A DNA stretch of 64,000 nucleotides. Origin: Candidatus Dormiibacterota bacterium. GTDB taxonomy: Bacteria; Chloroflexota; Dormibacteria; Aeolococcales; Aeolococcaceae. The notes beneath the pieces were generated by a model, which did not search any database, was not told the origin of the DNA, and saw only the letters and a list, made by a program, of their open reading frames with translations. The translations under genes were made by a program, and so were the position numbers. Numbering within the stretch: the first letter of the stretch is position 1; each line of letters starts with the position of its first letter. Where the stretch lies: positions 341,836 to 405,835 of the forward strand of contig PMOL01000005.1 of assembly GCA_003162415.1 (NCBI GenBank), written 5' to 3'. Shown piece by piece: positions 17,129 to 26,863 of this stretch.

Positions 17129-18198
17129 GCTCCGCGATCAAGCGGCGAGACGCGTTCAGTCCTCGCCAACCCGCTCCGCTGTTCGGTCGCCTGATCCTGT
17201 TCCTCGGCTGCGTGGCGATGCTCGCAGTCGTCCTGGTCATCGAGATCGCAGTCCCGAACAACCCGACCCTCGGCGGGATGCTGTTGCTGGCGGTGCTCTT
17301 CGCCACCTGGCTGCTGCCGACCCCGTACGCGGCGGTGATCACCACCGCCGCAGTGCTGATCACCCTGATCAGCGCCCTCACCGGCGCGATTGACCCACTG
17401 ACCGCCAAATTCCAGTTCGTTGCCGTAGTGGTCACCGCGTGCCTGAGCGAGCTGACGGTGCGCTCGTTGATGGCTCGCGACCGGGCTCAGATGGCAACCG
17501 CAGACCAGCTGCGCAGATTCACTGCGGATGCCGCACATGAGCTGCGCAACCCGCTGTCGGCACTCCAGAGCGATCTCGAGATCACCCTGCTGCAGCCCCG
17601 CACCCCCGACGAGCTCACCGCAACGGTGAAGCTCGCGCTCAAGAACACGCAACGCCTCGTGAAGATCTCCGAATCCCTCCTGACACTGTCGCGCGGCGAC
17701 GCCGGTGGGCTCATCACCTCGATCTCGCGGATCGACATCACTGATGTGCTGGAGGAGGCGTTCGCTCGATGGGAAGGGCACGCGATCACGCTCGGCGTGG
17801 TGCTGACCGAACAGCTGGACTGCGAGGGGGTCATCGAGGGTGATGCTCTCTTGCTCGGCCGCCTTTTTGACAACCTGCTCGAAAACGCGATCAGCTACAC
17901 GCCCAGAGGCGGGAGCGGCACTGTCGCACTCACGCCGTTTCCACCGGCGACGTGTGTCGTTTCCGTCACCGACAGCGGGCCCGGAATCCCAGCGCGGCTG
18001 CGTCCGCTGATCTTCGAGCGGTTCTCGCGCGGTGACGCCTCGCGGTCCAGGAAGACCGGCGGTGCCGGCCTCGGGCTCGCGATCTGTGCCGCCATCGTTT
18101 CTGCCCACAAAGGCACCATCACACTCGATGACGAATACGTTGGTGGAACGCGAATCGTTGTGCGACTTCCTGTTACCAGGCTTTCCGGAAGAGTTTGA
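17125..18198 (+). CDS. Membrane sensor histidine kinase
   Basis: 357 residues with three to four transmembrane segments in the first 110 residues and almost no extracellular domain, suggesting it senses a membrane or internal signal. H-box RFTADAAHELRNPLSALQ with His138; ATPase domain with N box (DNLLENAISYTP), DSGPGIP and GGAGLGLAIC. It forms the pair of the overlapping response regulator. Confidence 0.9.
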   Translation: MSSAIKRRDAFSPRQPAPLFGRLILFLGCVAMLAVVLVIEIAVPNNPTLGGMLLLAVLFATWLLPTPYAAVITTAAVLITLISALTGAIDPLTAKFQFVAVVVTACLSELTVRSLMARDRAQMATADQLRRFTADAAHELRNPLSALQSDLEITLLQPRTPDELTATVKLALKNTQRLVKISESLLTLSRGDAGGLITSISRIDITDVLEEAFARWEGHAITLGVVLTEQLDCEGVIEGDALLLGRLFDNLLENAISYTPRGGSGTVALTPFPPATCVVSVTDSGPGIPARLRPLIFERFSRGDASRSRKTGGAGLGLAICAAIVSAHKGTITLDDEYVGGTRIVVRLPVTRLSGRV

Positions 18199-18265
18199 GA
18201 TCAGAGCCCATTCTGAATTTGTCGCCTCGCGAGTCGGGGGAGTGTCTTTATCGGAGATATCAAAA

Positions 18266-18466
18266 ATGGGCAACAGGGTTCTGGAGGTCGGGGAACGCAT
18301 CCGTGAGCTGGTAGAAAAGCTCCGGGATAATGAGGAAGGTCAGGGCATGGTCGAATATGCGCTGATTCTCGCCCTCATCTCGATCGTCGTCATCGTCATC
18401 CTCAGCACGCTGGGCAAGACCGTGAACAACGTCTTCTCCAACGTGAGCCACGGCCTGTCCAGCTAA
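18266..18466 (+). CDS. flp: Flp/Fap-type pilin
   Basis: 66 residues. The 25-residue charged leader ends in Gly25, followed by QGMVEYALILALISIVVI, so cleavage after Gly25 puts Glu at +5 and Tyr at +6 of the mature pilin, the Flp processing signature. One hydrophobic helix follows. The prepilin peptidase and Tad assembly genes are not in this window, so it is an orphan here. Start ATG 18266 has CGGAGA about 8 bp upstream; an open frame extends further upstream into the kinase gene. A strong hairpin follows. Confidence 0.82.
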   Translation: MGNRVLEVGERIRELVEKLRDNEEGQGMVEYALILALISIVVIVILSTLGKTVNNVFSNVSHGLSS

Positions 18467-18473
18467 GTCCCCC

Positions 18474-18512
18474 GCGGGCTGCCGGTACCTCGTACGAGGA
18501 CTGGCAGCCCGC
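18474..18512. terminator. Hairpin between the convergent pilin and MFS genes
   Basis: Perfect 10-bp stem (GCGGGCTGCC / GGCAGCCCGC) with a 19-nt loop, 7 bp past the pilin stop and 6 bp past the MFS gene end on the other strand. There is no T-run on either side, so it may act as a bidirectional pause or 3' stabiliser rather than a classic intrinsic terminator. Confidence 0.55.
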
Positions 18513-18518
18513 CTCATG

Positions 18519-20234
18519 TCAGGCGGCCTGCGCAGCTCCGGCGACCGGTTGCGGTCGAGCCCGTGGCAACAGCATCGAGAGTATTCCGGTGAGCGCCCAG
18601 AACCCGACGTTGAAGAACAGGATGCGCTCGACCGACGACACAAAGTCGCGTCCGAGCGCGGTCTGAGCAGCGCTGGCGAAGGCGGCCTGGACCGGTGCCG
18701 ATCCTGATGTCCTGCAGTTGGCTGGAGGCGGTGCTGTTGGATCGCTCGAGGATGCCTGCTCGTTGAAGCAGGTGGTGAACGTCGAGATCGCCGCCTGCGC
18801 CGCCGGTGCCGGCAGGTTTGCCGCGGCAAGCTGAGACTGGAGCTGCGGGGTCACCGTCGTGATCGCGTCCGGCGCGCGGCTCGAGAGAAGACCGAAGAAC
18901 ACCACGCCGACAACGGCGACACCGATGGCGCCACCGAGTTGCTGGAACGTGGTGAGCACGCCCGATGCCGATCCCGCGTCCCTCCCGGGGACGCCGGCCA
19001 GAATGATGTTGAGCAAGGGCGCGATCACCGTGCCGAGCCCGAGCCCGCTCACCACGAATGCGGGGATCAACTCCCACCCGGTGAGGTTCGTGCCTTCGAG
19101 ATGCAGCGTGCCGATCACCCCGAACATGCCGATCACGAGCAGCGCGGACCCGATTGCGATCGTGTACTTGCCCAGGCGCGGGGCGACGCGCGTGGACATG
19201 GCCGACGCGACCGCGGAGGCGAGGCTCCATGGGATCGTCGTCAAGCCCGCATTGAGCGCGCTGAATCCGAGGCCGACCTGGACCATCAGGCTGAAGGTGA
19301 AGAAGAATGCGGGAATCCCCGCAATGAAGACCGCTGAGATCGCAACCCCGACGCTGAAGGACCTGATCCGGAATAGCGAGAGTTGTACTAGCGGGAACTT
19401 CGTTTCGGGCAGCGAGCGTTCGTACAGGACGAAGAGCACCAGCATCACGGGGCTGATCGCCATGCAGATGAACGTCCAGGCGGGCCAGCCGGCAACCTGC
19501 CCCTCGACGAGCGGGTAGACGAGCAGCAGAATGCCCGCCGTCGCGAGGAGCACCCCAACCACGTCGAGACCTTTGGCATTCGGGGCTCGCGACTCGGTGA
19601 TCAGCCGGGTCGCGGCGATCAGCGCGGCGATGCCGATCGGCAGGTTCACCAGGAAGATCCACCGCCACGACTGGCCGGTGATGTCGTTGCGGATGATCAG
19701 TCCACCGGCGAGCGGCCCGGTGATCGTGGCGATCCCGATGACCGCGCCGACGAAGCCGAACACGCGGGCGCGTTCCTGTGGCGGAAAGGTCACCTGGATC
19801 ACCGAGAGGACCTGCGGGTACATCATCGCCGCCATGGCTCCTTGGAGCACCCGGGAGAGATCGAGCATGATCGCGCTCTGGGCGAGCCCGCAGAGGGCCG
19901 ACGCAAGCACGAACCCTGACATCCCGATGATGAAAAGCCGCTTTCTGCCAAAGATGTCACCAAGTCGGCCGCCGGTGATCAGCAGGACCGCGTAGGCGAG
20001 ACCGTAGCCGGCGATCACGAACTGGATGTCGGCGTTGTTCGCCCCGAGGTTCGAGCGTATCGAAGGGATGGCGACGTTCACGATGGAGACGTCGAGCAGC
20101 ACCATGAAGAACGCGGTCATCACGCTCGCCAGCGCGAGCCAGCGACGCGGATCGAGCTCGCTCGCCGGGGGAGTCGGAGCGGCCGGCTTGTCCCCAGCGC
20201 CGGGCGGGGCAGCAGCCTCAGTGGTCTCGGTCAT
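18519..20234 (-). CDS. MFS multidrug exporter, DHA2 (14-TM, EmrB/QacA) type
   Basis: 571 residues with about 14 hydrophobic segments. [20 protein letters not shown], the loop [12 protein letters not shown] and motif [10 protein letters not shown] are typical of drug/proton antiporters of the DHA2 family. A soluble-looking loop before the last helix (about residues 470-535) contains three cysteines and an [13 protein letters not shown] stretch, probably exposed outside. No adaptor or regulator gene lies next to it. Substrate unknown. Confidence 0.85.
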   Translation of the reverse strand: MTETTEAAAPPGAGDKPAAPTPPASELDPRRWLALASVMTAFFMVLLDVSIVNVAIPSIRSNLGANNADIQFVIAGYGLAYAVLLITGGRLGDIFGRKRLFIIGMSGFVLASALCGLAQSAIMLDLSRVLQGAMAAMMYPQVLSVIQVTFPPQERARVFGFVGAVIGIATITGPLAGGLIIRNDITGQSWRWIFLVNLPIGIAALIAATRLITESRAPNAKGLDVVGVLLATAGILLLVYPLVEGQVAGWPAWTFICMAISPVMLVLFVLYERSLPETKFPLVQLSLFRIRSFSVGVAISAVFIAGIPAFFFTFSLMVQVGLGFSALNAGLTTIPWSLASAVASAMSTRVAPRLGKYTIAIGSALLVIGMFGVIGTLHLEGTNLTGWELIPAFVVSGLGLGTVIAPLLNIILAGVPGRDAGSASGVLTTFQQLGGAIGVAVVGVVFFGLLSSRAPDAITTVTPQLQSQLAAANLPAPAAQAAISTFTTCFNEQASSSDPTAPPPANCRTSGSAPVQAAFASAAQTALGRDFVSSVERILFFNVGFWALTGILSMLLPRARPQPVAGAAQAA

Positions 20235-20343
20235 CAGGCATGCCTCCCACGATCGCGCATCAGGTTCCTACCACACGCCGGCGGGTGCGGGGGTCCATCT
20301 TGCCAGAGTCCCGTTCGACGCGGGTCGGCGCTTCGCAGCCAGG

Positions 20344-20751
20344 TCATCTGCCCGCCAGCGGCCCATTGAGCGCGGTGTGCACGATTCCCACCGCGAGCAC
20401 CGCAAACATGGTGGCGACGTGGTTGCGCCGGATGCGCCGCCGGGAGTCGCGTTTCGCGCCGGAGAGACCGCTGCCCGCGAACGCGGTCAGGACGAGCAGG
20501 CCGACCGCCGCGGCCCCGGCCCAGATGCCGATCTCCTCGACCGCGGGAAGCGTGGTCCGGGTCACCGACGACAGGCAATGTGCGATCCCGGCCACCGTGG
20601 CGACCGCGCCGAGCCAGTTGTGAGCACGGAACCATCCCATCGAGAAGCTCCGTCCCGTGGAGAGCCGCCAGCGGTTCACCAGCGACGACACGATGGCCAC
20701 GCCGAACAGTGCCGCCGCGATCCAACCGGTGAGCGTGTCGAGCTGGCTCAC
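20344..20751 (-). CDS. Small four-helix membrane protein, cytochrome b561/ferric-reductase-like
   Basis: 135 residues from a GTG start, four predicted membrane helices. Histidines sit in [25 protein letters not shown] and GIVHTALNG, a spacing like that of haem-binding helices in b561 or ferric-reductase-like membrane domains. The family call is tentative. The 108 bp between this gene and the MFS gene contain nothing I can name. Confidence 0.55.
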   Translation of the reverse strand: MSQLDTLTGWIAAALFGVAIVSSLVNRWRLSTGRSFSMGWFRAHNWLGAVATVAGIAHCLSSVTRTTLPAVEEIGIWAGAAAVGLLVLTAFAGSGLSGAKRDSRRRIRRNHVATMFAVLAVGIVHTALNGPLAGR

Positions 20752-20802
20752 CGCAACCGGCGCGCGCCGCGACCCCTCCCCAGGGCTCTATTCTCGTCCG
20801 TC

Positions 20803-21765
20803 ATGGAGATGCAGTATCGGCACCTTGGCCGCTCGGGGCTTCAGGTCAGCGTTCTCTCGTTTGGATCGTGGGTCAGCTTCGGCCCTCAGCTCGCCGGCAG
20901 CAGCGCTCGTGACTGCCTGGCGGCTGCGCACGACGCCGGAGTCAACTTCTTCGACAACGCCGAGGTGTATGCCGGCGGCCGATCGGAGACGATCATGGGC
21001 GAGGCGATTGCGGAGCTCGGCTGGCCCCGGCAGAGCTATGTCATCTCGAGCAAGTTCTTCTGGGGGATCGAGGAATCGGTCAACATGCGCAACACGCTCA
21101 ATTGCAAGTACCTGCTCCACGCCGTGGACGGGTCGTTGCGCCGTCTCGGGCTCGACTTCCTCGACCTCATCTTCTGTCACCGTCCCGATCCCGATACGCC
21201 GATCGAGGAGACCGTGCGAGCGATGCACGACATCATCAGCTCCGGTCGCGCCCTCTACTGGGGCACGTCCGAGTGGAGTGCGACGGCGATCCTCGAGGCA
21301 TGGGAGATCGCCGATCGCCACCACCTGCACAAGCCGGTGATGGAGCAGCCGCAGTACAACCTCTTCGAGCGCGACAAGGTCGAGCGAGAGTTCGCCCCGC
21401 TCTACGACAGGATCGGCCTCGGCCTGACGACCTGGAGCCCGCTCGCCTCGGGCCTGCTCACCGGCAAGTACAGCGAGGGCGTCCCGTCCGACAGCCGCGC
21501 AGCGCTTCCCGGTTACGGTTGGCTCAAGGAGGACGTGACCAACACGGACGCCAACCGGCGGGTTCGCGAGCTCGGTGTGATCGCGCGCGAGCTCGGGACC
21601 AGCCTCGCGCAGCTCTCGCTCGCCTGGTGCGCATCCAACCCGCACGTCTCGACGGTGATCACCGGTGCGAGTCGAGTCGAGCAGGTCCGAGAGAATCTCG
21701 GGGCGCTCGACGTGCTCGACAAGCTCACCCCGGACATCCTCGCGCGCATCGACGCGATCTTCTGA
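20803..21765 (+). CDS. Aldo/keto reductase, Kv-beta-like
   Basis: 320 residues. [34 protein letters not shown] (catalytic Asp and Tyr), the lysine in VISSKFFWG and the histidine in [12 protein letters not shown] complete the AKR tetrad. Length and motifs such as YWGTSEWSA and [13 protein letters not shown] match the potassium-channel beta-subunit/YghZ branch. It is an NADPH-dependent carbonyl reductase of unknown substrate. The frame is open far upstream, but similarity begins at this ATG (or ATG 20809). Confidence 0.87.
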   Translation: MEMQYRHLGRSGLQVSVLSFGSWVSFGPQLAGSSARDCLAAAHDAGVNFFDNAEVYAGGRSETIMGEAIAELGWPRQSYVISSKFFWGIEESVNMRNTLNCKYLLHAVDGSLRRLGLDFLDLIFCHRPDPDTPIEETVRAMHDIISSGRALYWGTSEWSATAILEAWEIADRHHLHKPVMEQPQYNLFERDKVEREFAPLYDRIGLGLTTWSPLASGLLTGKYSEGVPSDSRAALPGYGWLKEDVTNTDANRRVRELGVIARELGTSLAQLSLAWCASNPHVSTVITGASRVEQVRENLGALDVLDKLTPDILARIDAIF

Positions 21766-21766
21766 C

Positions 21767-24466
21767 CTAAGCGCTCTCGAGTACGCGCAGCCGCCCACGC
21801 TGATCGGCGGGCTCGGGCTGGACCCAGCGTCCCCCGGCAACCCGGATGGCGTGCGATGCAAGCAGCATCTTCTGGATCTCCTCCGCGGGCACCGGTCGCG
21901 AGAAGTAGAAGCCCTGGGCGAAGCGGCAACCGAGACTCTGGAGCCGCTCGGCCTGGTCGGCGTTCTCGACGCCCTCGGCGACAAGTCCGAGCCCGAGGGT
22001 CTTGCCCATCCGGATGATCGCCTGGGCGAATGCCGTCCGGCGCGGATCCTCGGCGACGTGGTCGACGAACAGCTTGTCGATCTTGAGGATGTCCAGAGGC
22101 AGGTCCTGGAGCGATGCCAGTGACGAGTAGCCGGTGCCGAAGTCGTCCATCGAGATGCGAACTCCGAGCGTCTTGAGCTCGTGCAGACGTGCCCGCGCGC
22201 TCGCGGGGTCGTCGACCATGAAGCTCTCGGTGATCTCGAGCGTGAGATGCGAGGGGAGGAGCCCGGTCTTGACGAGGATGCGGCTCACATCCTTGACGAA
22301 GTCCGGGTGACGCAACTGGCGGGGCGAGACGTTGACGCTCATGGTCACCGTCGGCTCGTCGTCGAGGCCGACGTGCCACGCCTGCCATTGCCTGCACGCC
22401 ACTTCGAGGACGTGGAGGCCGAGCTCGCGGATGATGCCCGTCTCCTCGGCGATGCCGATGAATTCCGCCGGCCCGACCATGCCCCAGCGCGGATGCTTCC
22501 AGCGCACCAGTGCTTCGACGCCGACCGGCGTGCTGGAGGCCATGTCCACGATCGGCTGGTAGAGGACTACCAGCTCGCGGTCGTCGATGGCTCGCTCGAG
22601 GTCGGTGCGCACCTCGAGGCGGCGCGACACCACATCCTGCATCCCGGGCTCGAAGATCTCCGACGTGTCCTTGCCCTTGAGCTTTGCCCGGTACATCGCG
22701 ACGTCGGCGCGCCCGACGAGCTCCTCGGCGGAGATGTCTCTGGATGCCGTGACCGCGACGCCGATCGACGCACTGATGGTGACCTCGCGCCCGGCGATCT
22801 TGAATCGAGACTTGAACACCGACTCGACTCGCTCGACGACACGGAGCGTGTCCTCGCGATCGGCGGTTTCCTCGACCAGGATGGCGAACTCGTCGCCACC
22901 GAATCGCGCCGGCGTGTCCGATGCACGCAGCACTGTCTTCAGGCTGTCGGCAACGCGGGCGAGCAGCTCGTCGCCGGCCACGTGTCCGAGGCTGTCGTTG
23001 ATCTCTTTGAAGTTGTCGAGGTCGAGGAACAGCACCGCTAACGACTCAGCGTGGCGCTCGCGGCGCGTGAGCGCATGCTCGAGGCGGTCCATGAACAACG
23101 CGCGGTTGGAGAGACCGGTGAGGGTGTCGTAGAACGCCTGCCGGTGGAGGCGGTCGCCGAGGCTGGTGTTCTGCACCGCAACGGTGATCTGCGCGGCGTA
23201 GGCGTCGAAGTCGCGGAGGTCGTCGCTGTCGAAGCTGCCCAGGTCGCTCAGCCGGTTGGCGACGACCAATGTCCCGAGCAGCGTGCCCTCACCCTGGAGA
23301 AGCGTCGCCATGGCGTCTCGAAAGCCTTGCTCAGCCAGCCATTGGCGCAGCTCGGGGTTCGACGTCGATGGAGTGATGATCACGCCTCGCTGGACGACCT
23401 CGAAACCTGCATCAACGTATGACGACGTGGTCTCATCGAGGAGCGGAAGGAGTCGCTCGAGCTGCTCGGCGCTCAGCGCCATGTCGACGGCGTCGCGCAC
23501 GCCGCGCCGGGTGCTGATCGTTCGCGACGAGCCGGTTCCGGTCGCGATCGGCAGCAATGAAACCATCGCGGTGTCGACTCGGAAAACCTTGCAGTAGTGG
23601 TCGAGCAACTCTGGAATCGCCGCGCCGCCGGAGCTCGCGCGCTGGAGCATGCCGCTCGAGGTGTACAGGTTCTTGAGCCGCTGGTTCTTCTGATATTCGC
23701 GCGTATAGAGCACGTACGCGGCGACGATCGCGGAAAGCGGTGTCAGCAGGAGGAGCAGTATCGGCGGGTTGCTCCTGCCGAGAGTGACGATCACCAGTCC
23801 GAGGCTGCAGTTCGCGAAACCGCCGATGAGCACGATGACGATCGGCTGGAGCCATTGGTGGCGTGACTGCCGGCCTTCCGCCAGGGATATGGCGATCGCG
23901 GTGAGTGCGAATCCGAGCAGCGATGCGATCGACATGAAGAGCAGCACCCACAGCCATACGACCCAGCTGGTCGCGTTCGTGCCGGAGATGTGATTCACGA
24001 GGAGTAACAGCGTCTCGGTCTCGATCGCAAAGCTGGCGAGATTGAAGACGAGCCGTATCGGCTCCTGCCGGCGCAGCAGGCCGAGTCCAATGGCTGCGCC
24101 GAGGACGCGCGCGAGCACCAGCTCTCCAGGGTCTCCGGCGAGCGCGAAGACACCGATGACCAGCGGGATCTCGCTCAGCGAGTACGACTGAGCCTCCTGG
24201 CGGAAGTGGATGAAGACGCGCCACCACTCGGCGACGGCGAATCCGACCACCAGCAACGCGATCGAGAGGATCGCCACCCCGCCGGGCCGGCGCAACGGTG
24301 CGACGCCGGCCACGTAGAGGACCGCCGCCGCGACGGACATGCAGATGTTGAGGACCCAGATGGGCGCGACGCTGCCGGTGCTCGCCGTGGGCCGGCTCTC
24401 CGGGGCGGCCCTGGCATCACCCGCACGCTGCTTGACGGTCACCAAACGTCGTGGCACGTCACACAA
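21767..24466 (-). CDS. Membrane GGDEF-EAL cyclic-di-GMP enzyme
   Basis: 899 residues: about seven hydrophobic segments (residues 35-255), a GAF-like region (about 280-435), GGDEF (about 440-600) and EAL (about 615-880). GGDEF is intact (523-527), with an inhibitory-site RASD exactly five residues before it. The EAL domain keeps EALVRWKHP, NVSPRQL, EITES, DDFGTGYSSLASL, KIDKLFV and GLVAEGVEN, so it should be an active phosphodiesterase. Probably bifunctional, tuning c-di-GMP, which could control the surface polysaccharide genes nearby (inference). The start is a TTG at 24466; a GTG three codons in is an alternative. Confidence 0.88.
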   Translation of the reverse strand: MCDVPRRLVTVKQRAGDARAAPESRPTASTGSVAPIWVLNICMSVAAAVLYVAGVAPLRRPGGVAILSIALLVVGFAVAEWWRVFIHFRQEAQSYSLSEIPLVIGVFALAGDPGELVLARVLGAAIGLGLLRRQEPIRLVFNLASFAIETETLLLLVNHISGTNATSWVVWLWVLLFMSIASLLGFALTAIAISLAEGRQSRHQWLQPIVIVLIGGFANCSLGLVIVTLGRSNPPILLLLLTPLSAIVAAYVLYTREYQKNQRLKNLYTSSGMLQRASSGGAAIPELLDHYCKVFRVDTAMVSLLPIATGTGSSRTISTRRGVRDAVDMALSAEQLERLLPLLDETTSSYVDAGFEVVQRGVIITPSTSNPELRQWLAEQGFRDAMATLLQGEGTLLGTLVVANRLSDLGSFDSDDLRDFDAYAAQITVAVQNTSLGDRLHRQAFYDTLTGLSNRALFMDRLEHALTRRERHAESLAVLFLDLDNFKEINDSLGHVAGDELLARVADSLKTVLRASDTPARFGGDEFAILVEETADREDTLRVVERVESVFKSRFKIAGREVTISASIGVAVTASRDISAEELVGRADVAMYRAKLKGKDTSEIFEPGMQDVVSRRLEVRTDLERAIDDRELVVLYQPIVDMASSTPVGVEALVRWKHPRWGMVGPAEFIGIAEETGIIRELGLHVLEVACRQWQAWHVGLDDEPTVTMSVNVSPRQLRHPDFVKDVSRILVKTGLLPSHLTLEITESFMVDDPASARARLHELKTLGVRISMDDFGTGYSSLASLQDLPLDILKIDKLFVDHVAEDPRRTAFAQAIIRMGKTLGLGLVAEGVENADQAERLQSLGCRFAQGFYFSRPVPAEEIQKMLLASHAIRVAGGRWVQPEPADQRGRLRVLESA

Positions 24467-24627
24467 TCCTGTGCATCGCGATCTCCCGCGCGAGCCTGGC
24501 GCCGGCTCGAGGCGGGCCCCCCTCAGGGGCTTCCTGAGTTATAGCGTCGACGCTTCAAACGCGTCATCACGCCCAGGAATCGCTGATGTTACGGGCGATG
24601 GGATATCCCGTTGTTGGGATACCGCCG

Positions 24628-24664
24628 GGCGGCGCGGCCCTGGAACGCTCCAGGTCGCGCCGCC
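24628..24664 (-). terminator. Terminator-like hairpin after the HtrA gene
   Basis: A 16-17-bp nearly perfect stem (GGCGGCGCG... / ...CGCGCCGCC, one mismatch and one bulge, 4-nt loop) begins 7 bp past the HtrA stop on the minus strand. It lacks a clear T-run. The rest of the 205-bp gap to 24466 contains a smaller hairpin (ATCCC-GTTGTT-GGGAT near 24605) and no gene. Confidence 0.6.
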
Positions 24665-24671
24665 GCAGTGG

Positions 24672-25988
24672 TCAGTCGGGAAAGGGGGCTTGGCCGAGCG
24701 TGACCGTGGCACTGTGGCTCGCGGCCGACGAGTCCATCCAGGTGAGGGTCACGGTCTGCCCGATCTGGAATCCCTCCATCGCGGTATGGAGATCGGACGT
24801 GTTCGTGATCGTGCTCCCGCCGATGCTGGTGATACGTCCGCAGACGGTCACCCCGGCGCCTGCCGCAGGGTTGGCATTGACGCCGGTGACCCAGGCTCCT
24901 GTCGTGGCCTGTGAGGTCATGCAGTTAGGCGCCTGGCCGTTGACACCTGGCTGGGTTGGTGAGACCGCCACACCGAGCAGGGCCGCGTTCCCGATGTGGA
25001 TGTTCGTACCGCTGCCGGCCCGGATCTCGGAGATGATCGACCTCGCCTTGTTGATCGGGATCGCGAACCCGGTGGTCGACGCGGTCTCCTGGCCGGGATT
25101 TCCCGAGGTCTGACCCGCGGTAGTCATCCCGATGACCTGGCCGGCGGAGTTCAGCTCCGGACCGCCCGAGTCACCCGGTTGAATCGCGGCGCTGACCTGG
25201 AGCATGCCGGTCAGAGTCTCGTTGTCGCCGCTGTCGTCGCTCGCGGTGATCTGGGCGCCGAGCCCCGCGACGGTGCCACCGACCTCTGCCGGGGTGCCGC
25301 CCTTGCCAAGCGCGTTGCCGAGCACGGTAATCGCGTCACCGACCGAGAGCTTCGACGAGTCACCGATGGGGATGGTCGGCAGGTTGGAGGCGTTCTCGAG
25401 CTGGACGAGCGCGATGTCGTCCTTGGCGTCATAGCCGATGACCTTCACCTTGTACGTGGTGCCGGCACCGTCGATCTGGGCCGTGATGTTCACGTTGTCA
25501 TCGATGACGTGGTTGTTGGTGAGCACCAGGCCATTCGAGGTGATGATCATCCCGGTGCCCGCGACCTGGCCGCTGCCGGCCGCCGTGTCGGCGTTGATAT
25601 CCACCACCGCCGAGTCAATGCTCGCGATGGTGGCTGCGGAGAGCGCACCGCCGGTCGAGGGAACGCCGTTGCTGGTGCTCGGGGTGTTGCCCGCGCTGTT
25701 CGAGGCTCCCGAAGGCGACGATCCACTGGGCGTGTGGGAGGTGATCGACGCCGTGGTCAGCGCCCACGCTGTGCCGCCGCCGGCCCCCACGCAGACGATC
25801 GCGAATGCCGCGAGCGCGGTGCGACGAAAGCCGGAGCCGCCGCGCCGATTTTGCGGGGTTGGAGGCCAGCTCGGAGGGCCCCATTGCGTATCGGATGACC
25901 ACGGACCATAGGAGGCGCCCGCCGGCTCGCTGGGGGGCGGTGGTGGGTTGTACGGGGGGTATTCCTGCATCTCGTTGGTCATCATCAT
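24672..25988 (-). CDS. HtrA/DegP-type serine protease with PDZ domain
   Basis: 438 residues. A Pro/Tyr-rich cytoplasmic N-terminus (NPPPPPSEP, PPSWPPTPQ), one transmembrane anchor (about residues 56-78), a Ser/Gly/Thr linker, then a trypsin-like domain with His160 (LTNNHVIDD), Asp191 (KDDIALVQ) and Ser274 (QPGDSGGP), and one C-terminal PDZ domain (about 335-435). Membrane-anchored, facing outward; degrades or refolds damaged exported proteins. The start has CTCGGAGC directly upstream of three tandem ATG codons (first at 25988). Confidence 0.9.
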   Translation of the reverse strand: MMMTNEMQEYPPYNPPPPPSEPAGASYGPWSSDTQWGPPSWPPTPQNRRGGSGFRRTALAAFAIVCVGAGGGTAWALTTASITSHTPSGSSPSGASNSAGNTPSTSNGVPSTGGALSAATIASIDSAVVDINADTAAGSGQVAGTGMIITSNGLVLTNNHVIDDNVNITAQIDGAGTTYKVKVIGYDAKDDIALVQLENASNLPTIPIGDSSKLSVGDAITVLGNALGKGGTPAEVGGTVAGLGAQITASDDSGDNETLTGMLQVSAAIQPGDSGGPELNSAGQVIGMTTAGQTSGNPGQETASTTGFAIPINKARSIISEIRAGSGTNIHIGNAALLGVAVSPTQPGVNGQAPNCMTSQATTGAWVTGVNANPAAGAGVTVCGRITSIGGSTITNTSDLHTAMEGFQIGQTVTLTWMDSSAASHSATVTLGQAPFPD

Positions 25989-26096
25989 GCTCCGAGGTTT
26001 TCAGTTGGGTGACAGTTCGAGCATGGGGCCCGTAGCTCAGCGTGGCCTGAGCCATGTCTGTGACATTGCTGAGACCCATGATGGGCCTCGTGTCGC

Positions 26097-26729
26097 TCAC
26101 AAGGGTCCCGAGGTCAGCTCCTCGACCTCATCTTCGACGCCCGCATGGGGCACCGGCGCGAACACGTAATAGACGGCCGTGACGCCGGCGAGTGCCAGCG
26201 CCAGCGGTGCGCTGATGAACGCGACGGCGAAGACGGCTGCGTAGACGAGCGTTCCGATCGATCCGCGCAGCCGCGCGTTGCGGCGCTGATCGACGGGCAC
26301 CGCGACCAGCATGCGCCCCTCGCCGAGGGACCACTCGAACATCGCGGTGAAGCTCACCGCCATGCCCTCGAGCACCACCGCGTAGACCGCCATCGCGATG
26401 TGCGAATCCTCGCTGCCACTGGTCAGGTAGGTGGCCATGGTCGCAGTCGCGAAGGGGATGAGCACCACGAACAGCAGCAACGAGAGGTTGAGAAAGAGGA
26501 GCGTGCGGTCGACCACGACGATGAGGTTGACCCTCGCGTGATGGTTCACCCAGATGATCCCGACGGTGAAGAAGCTCACCACGTACGCGGCAAACTGCGG
26601 CCAGTGGTCGCCAAGCTGGGTGAGCAGCTCTCCGCGGCGCGGTTGGGGGACGGTGAGGTCGAGCGCCAGGAGCGTGATGGCCACGGCGATGACGCCGTCG
26701 CTGAAGGCTTCCAGACGCGCCTTGCTCAT
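26097..26729 (-). CDS. TMEM175-family potassium channel-like protein
   Basis: 210 residues, about six membrane helices. The N-terminal KARLEAFSDGVIAVAITLLAL carries the FSD motif that defines TMEM175, followed by helices and VGIIWVNHHARVN. Bacterial members form tetrameric potassium-leak channels. The start is ATG 26729, where similarity begins; the upstream open extension is Arg/Gly-rich and not credible. Confidence 0.85.
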   Translation of the reverse strand: MSKARLEAFSDGVIAVAITLLALDLTVPQPRRGELLTQLGDHWPQFAAYVVSFFTVGIIWVNHHARVNLIVVVDRTLLFLNLSLLLFVVLIPFATATMATYLTSGSEDSHIAMAVYAVVLEGMAVSFTAMFEWSLGEGRMLVAVPVDQRRNARLRGSIGTLVYAAVFAVAFISAPLALALAGVTAVYYVFAPVPHAGVEDEVEELTSGPL

Positions 26730-26750
26730 CTCCGCCGAGAGCGTACATGC

Positions 26751-26774
26751 ACCACGTGGTCGCGAGGCGCGACC
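26751..26774. promoter_or_regulatory. Overlapping palindromes in a divergent promoter region
   Basis: ACCACGTGGT (26751-26760) is a perfect 10-bp palindrome and overlaps GGTCGCG-AGG-CGCGACC (26758-26774), a perfect 7-3-7 inverted repeat. Both lie in the 134-bp gap between the divergent TMEM175 and LCP genes, close to the TMEM175 start. They may be regulator sites; no binding protein is assigned. Confidence 0.35.
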
Positions 26775-26863
26775 TCGGGGTACCATCTGACGGCCGCAGC
26801 GCGCGCCGCCGCAGCCCGCCCTTGAACTCGCGTCCTCCTCCACGTCTCACCTGAGGTTCGAGG

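Noticed and set aside
20026-20802. Long upstream extension of the aldo/keto reductase frame
   Set aside because: It runs antisense through the MFS and small membrane protein genes; reductase similarity begins only at ATG 20803.
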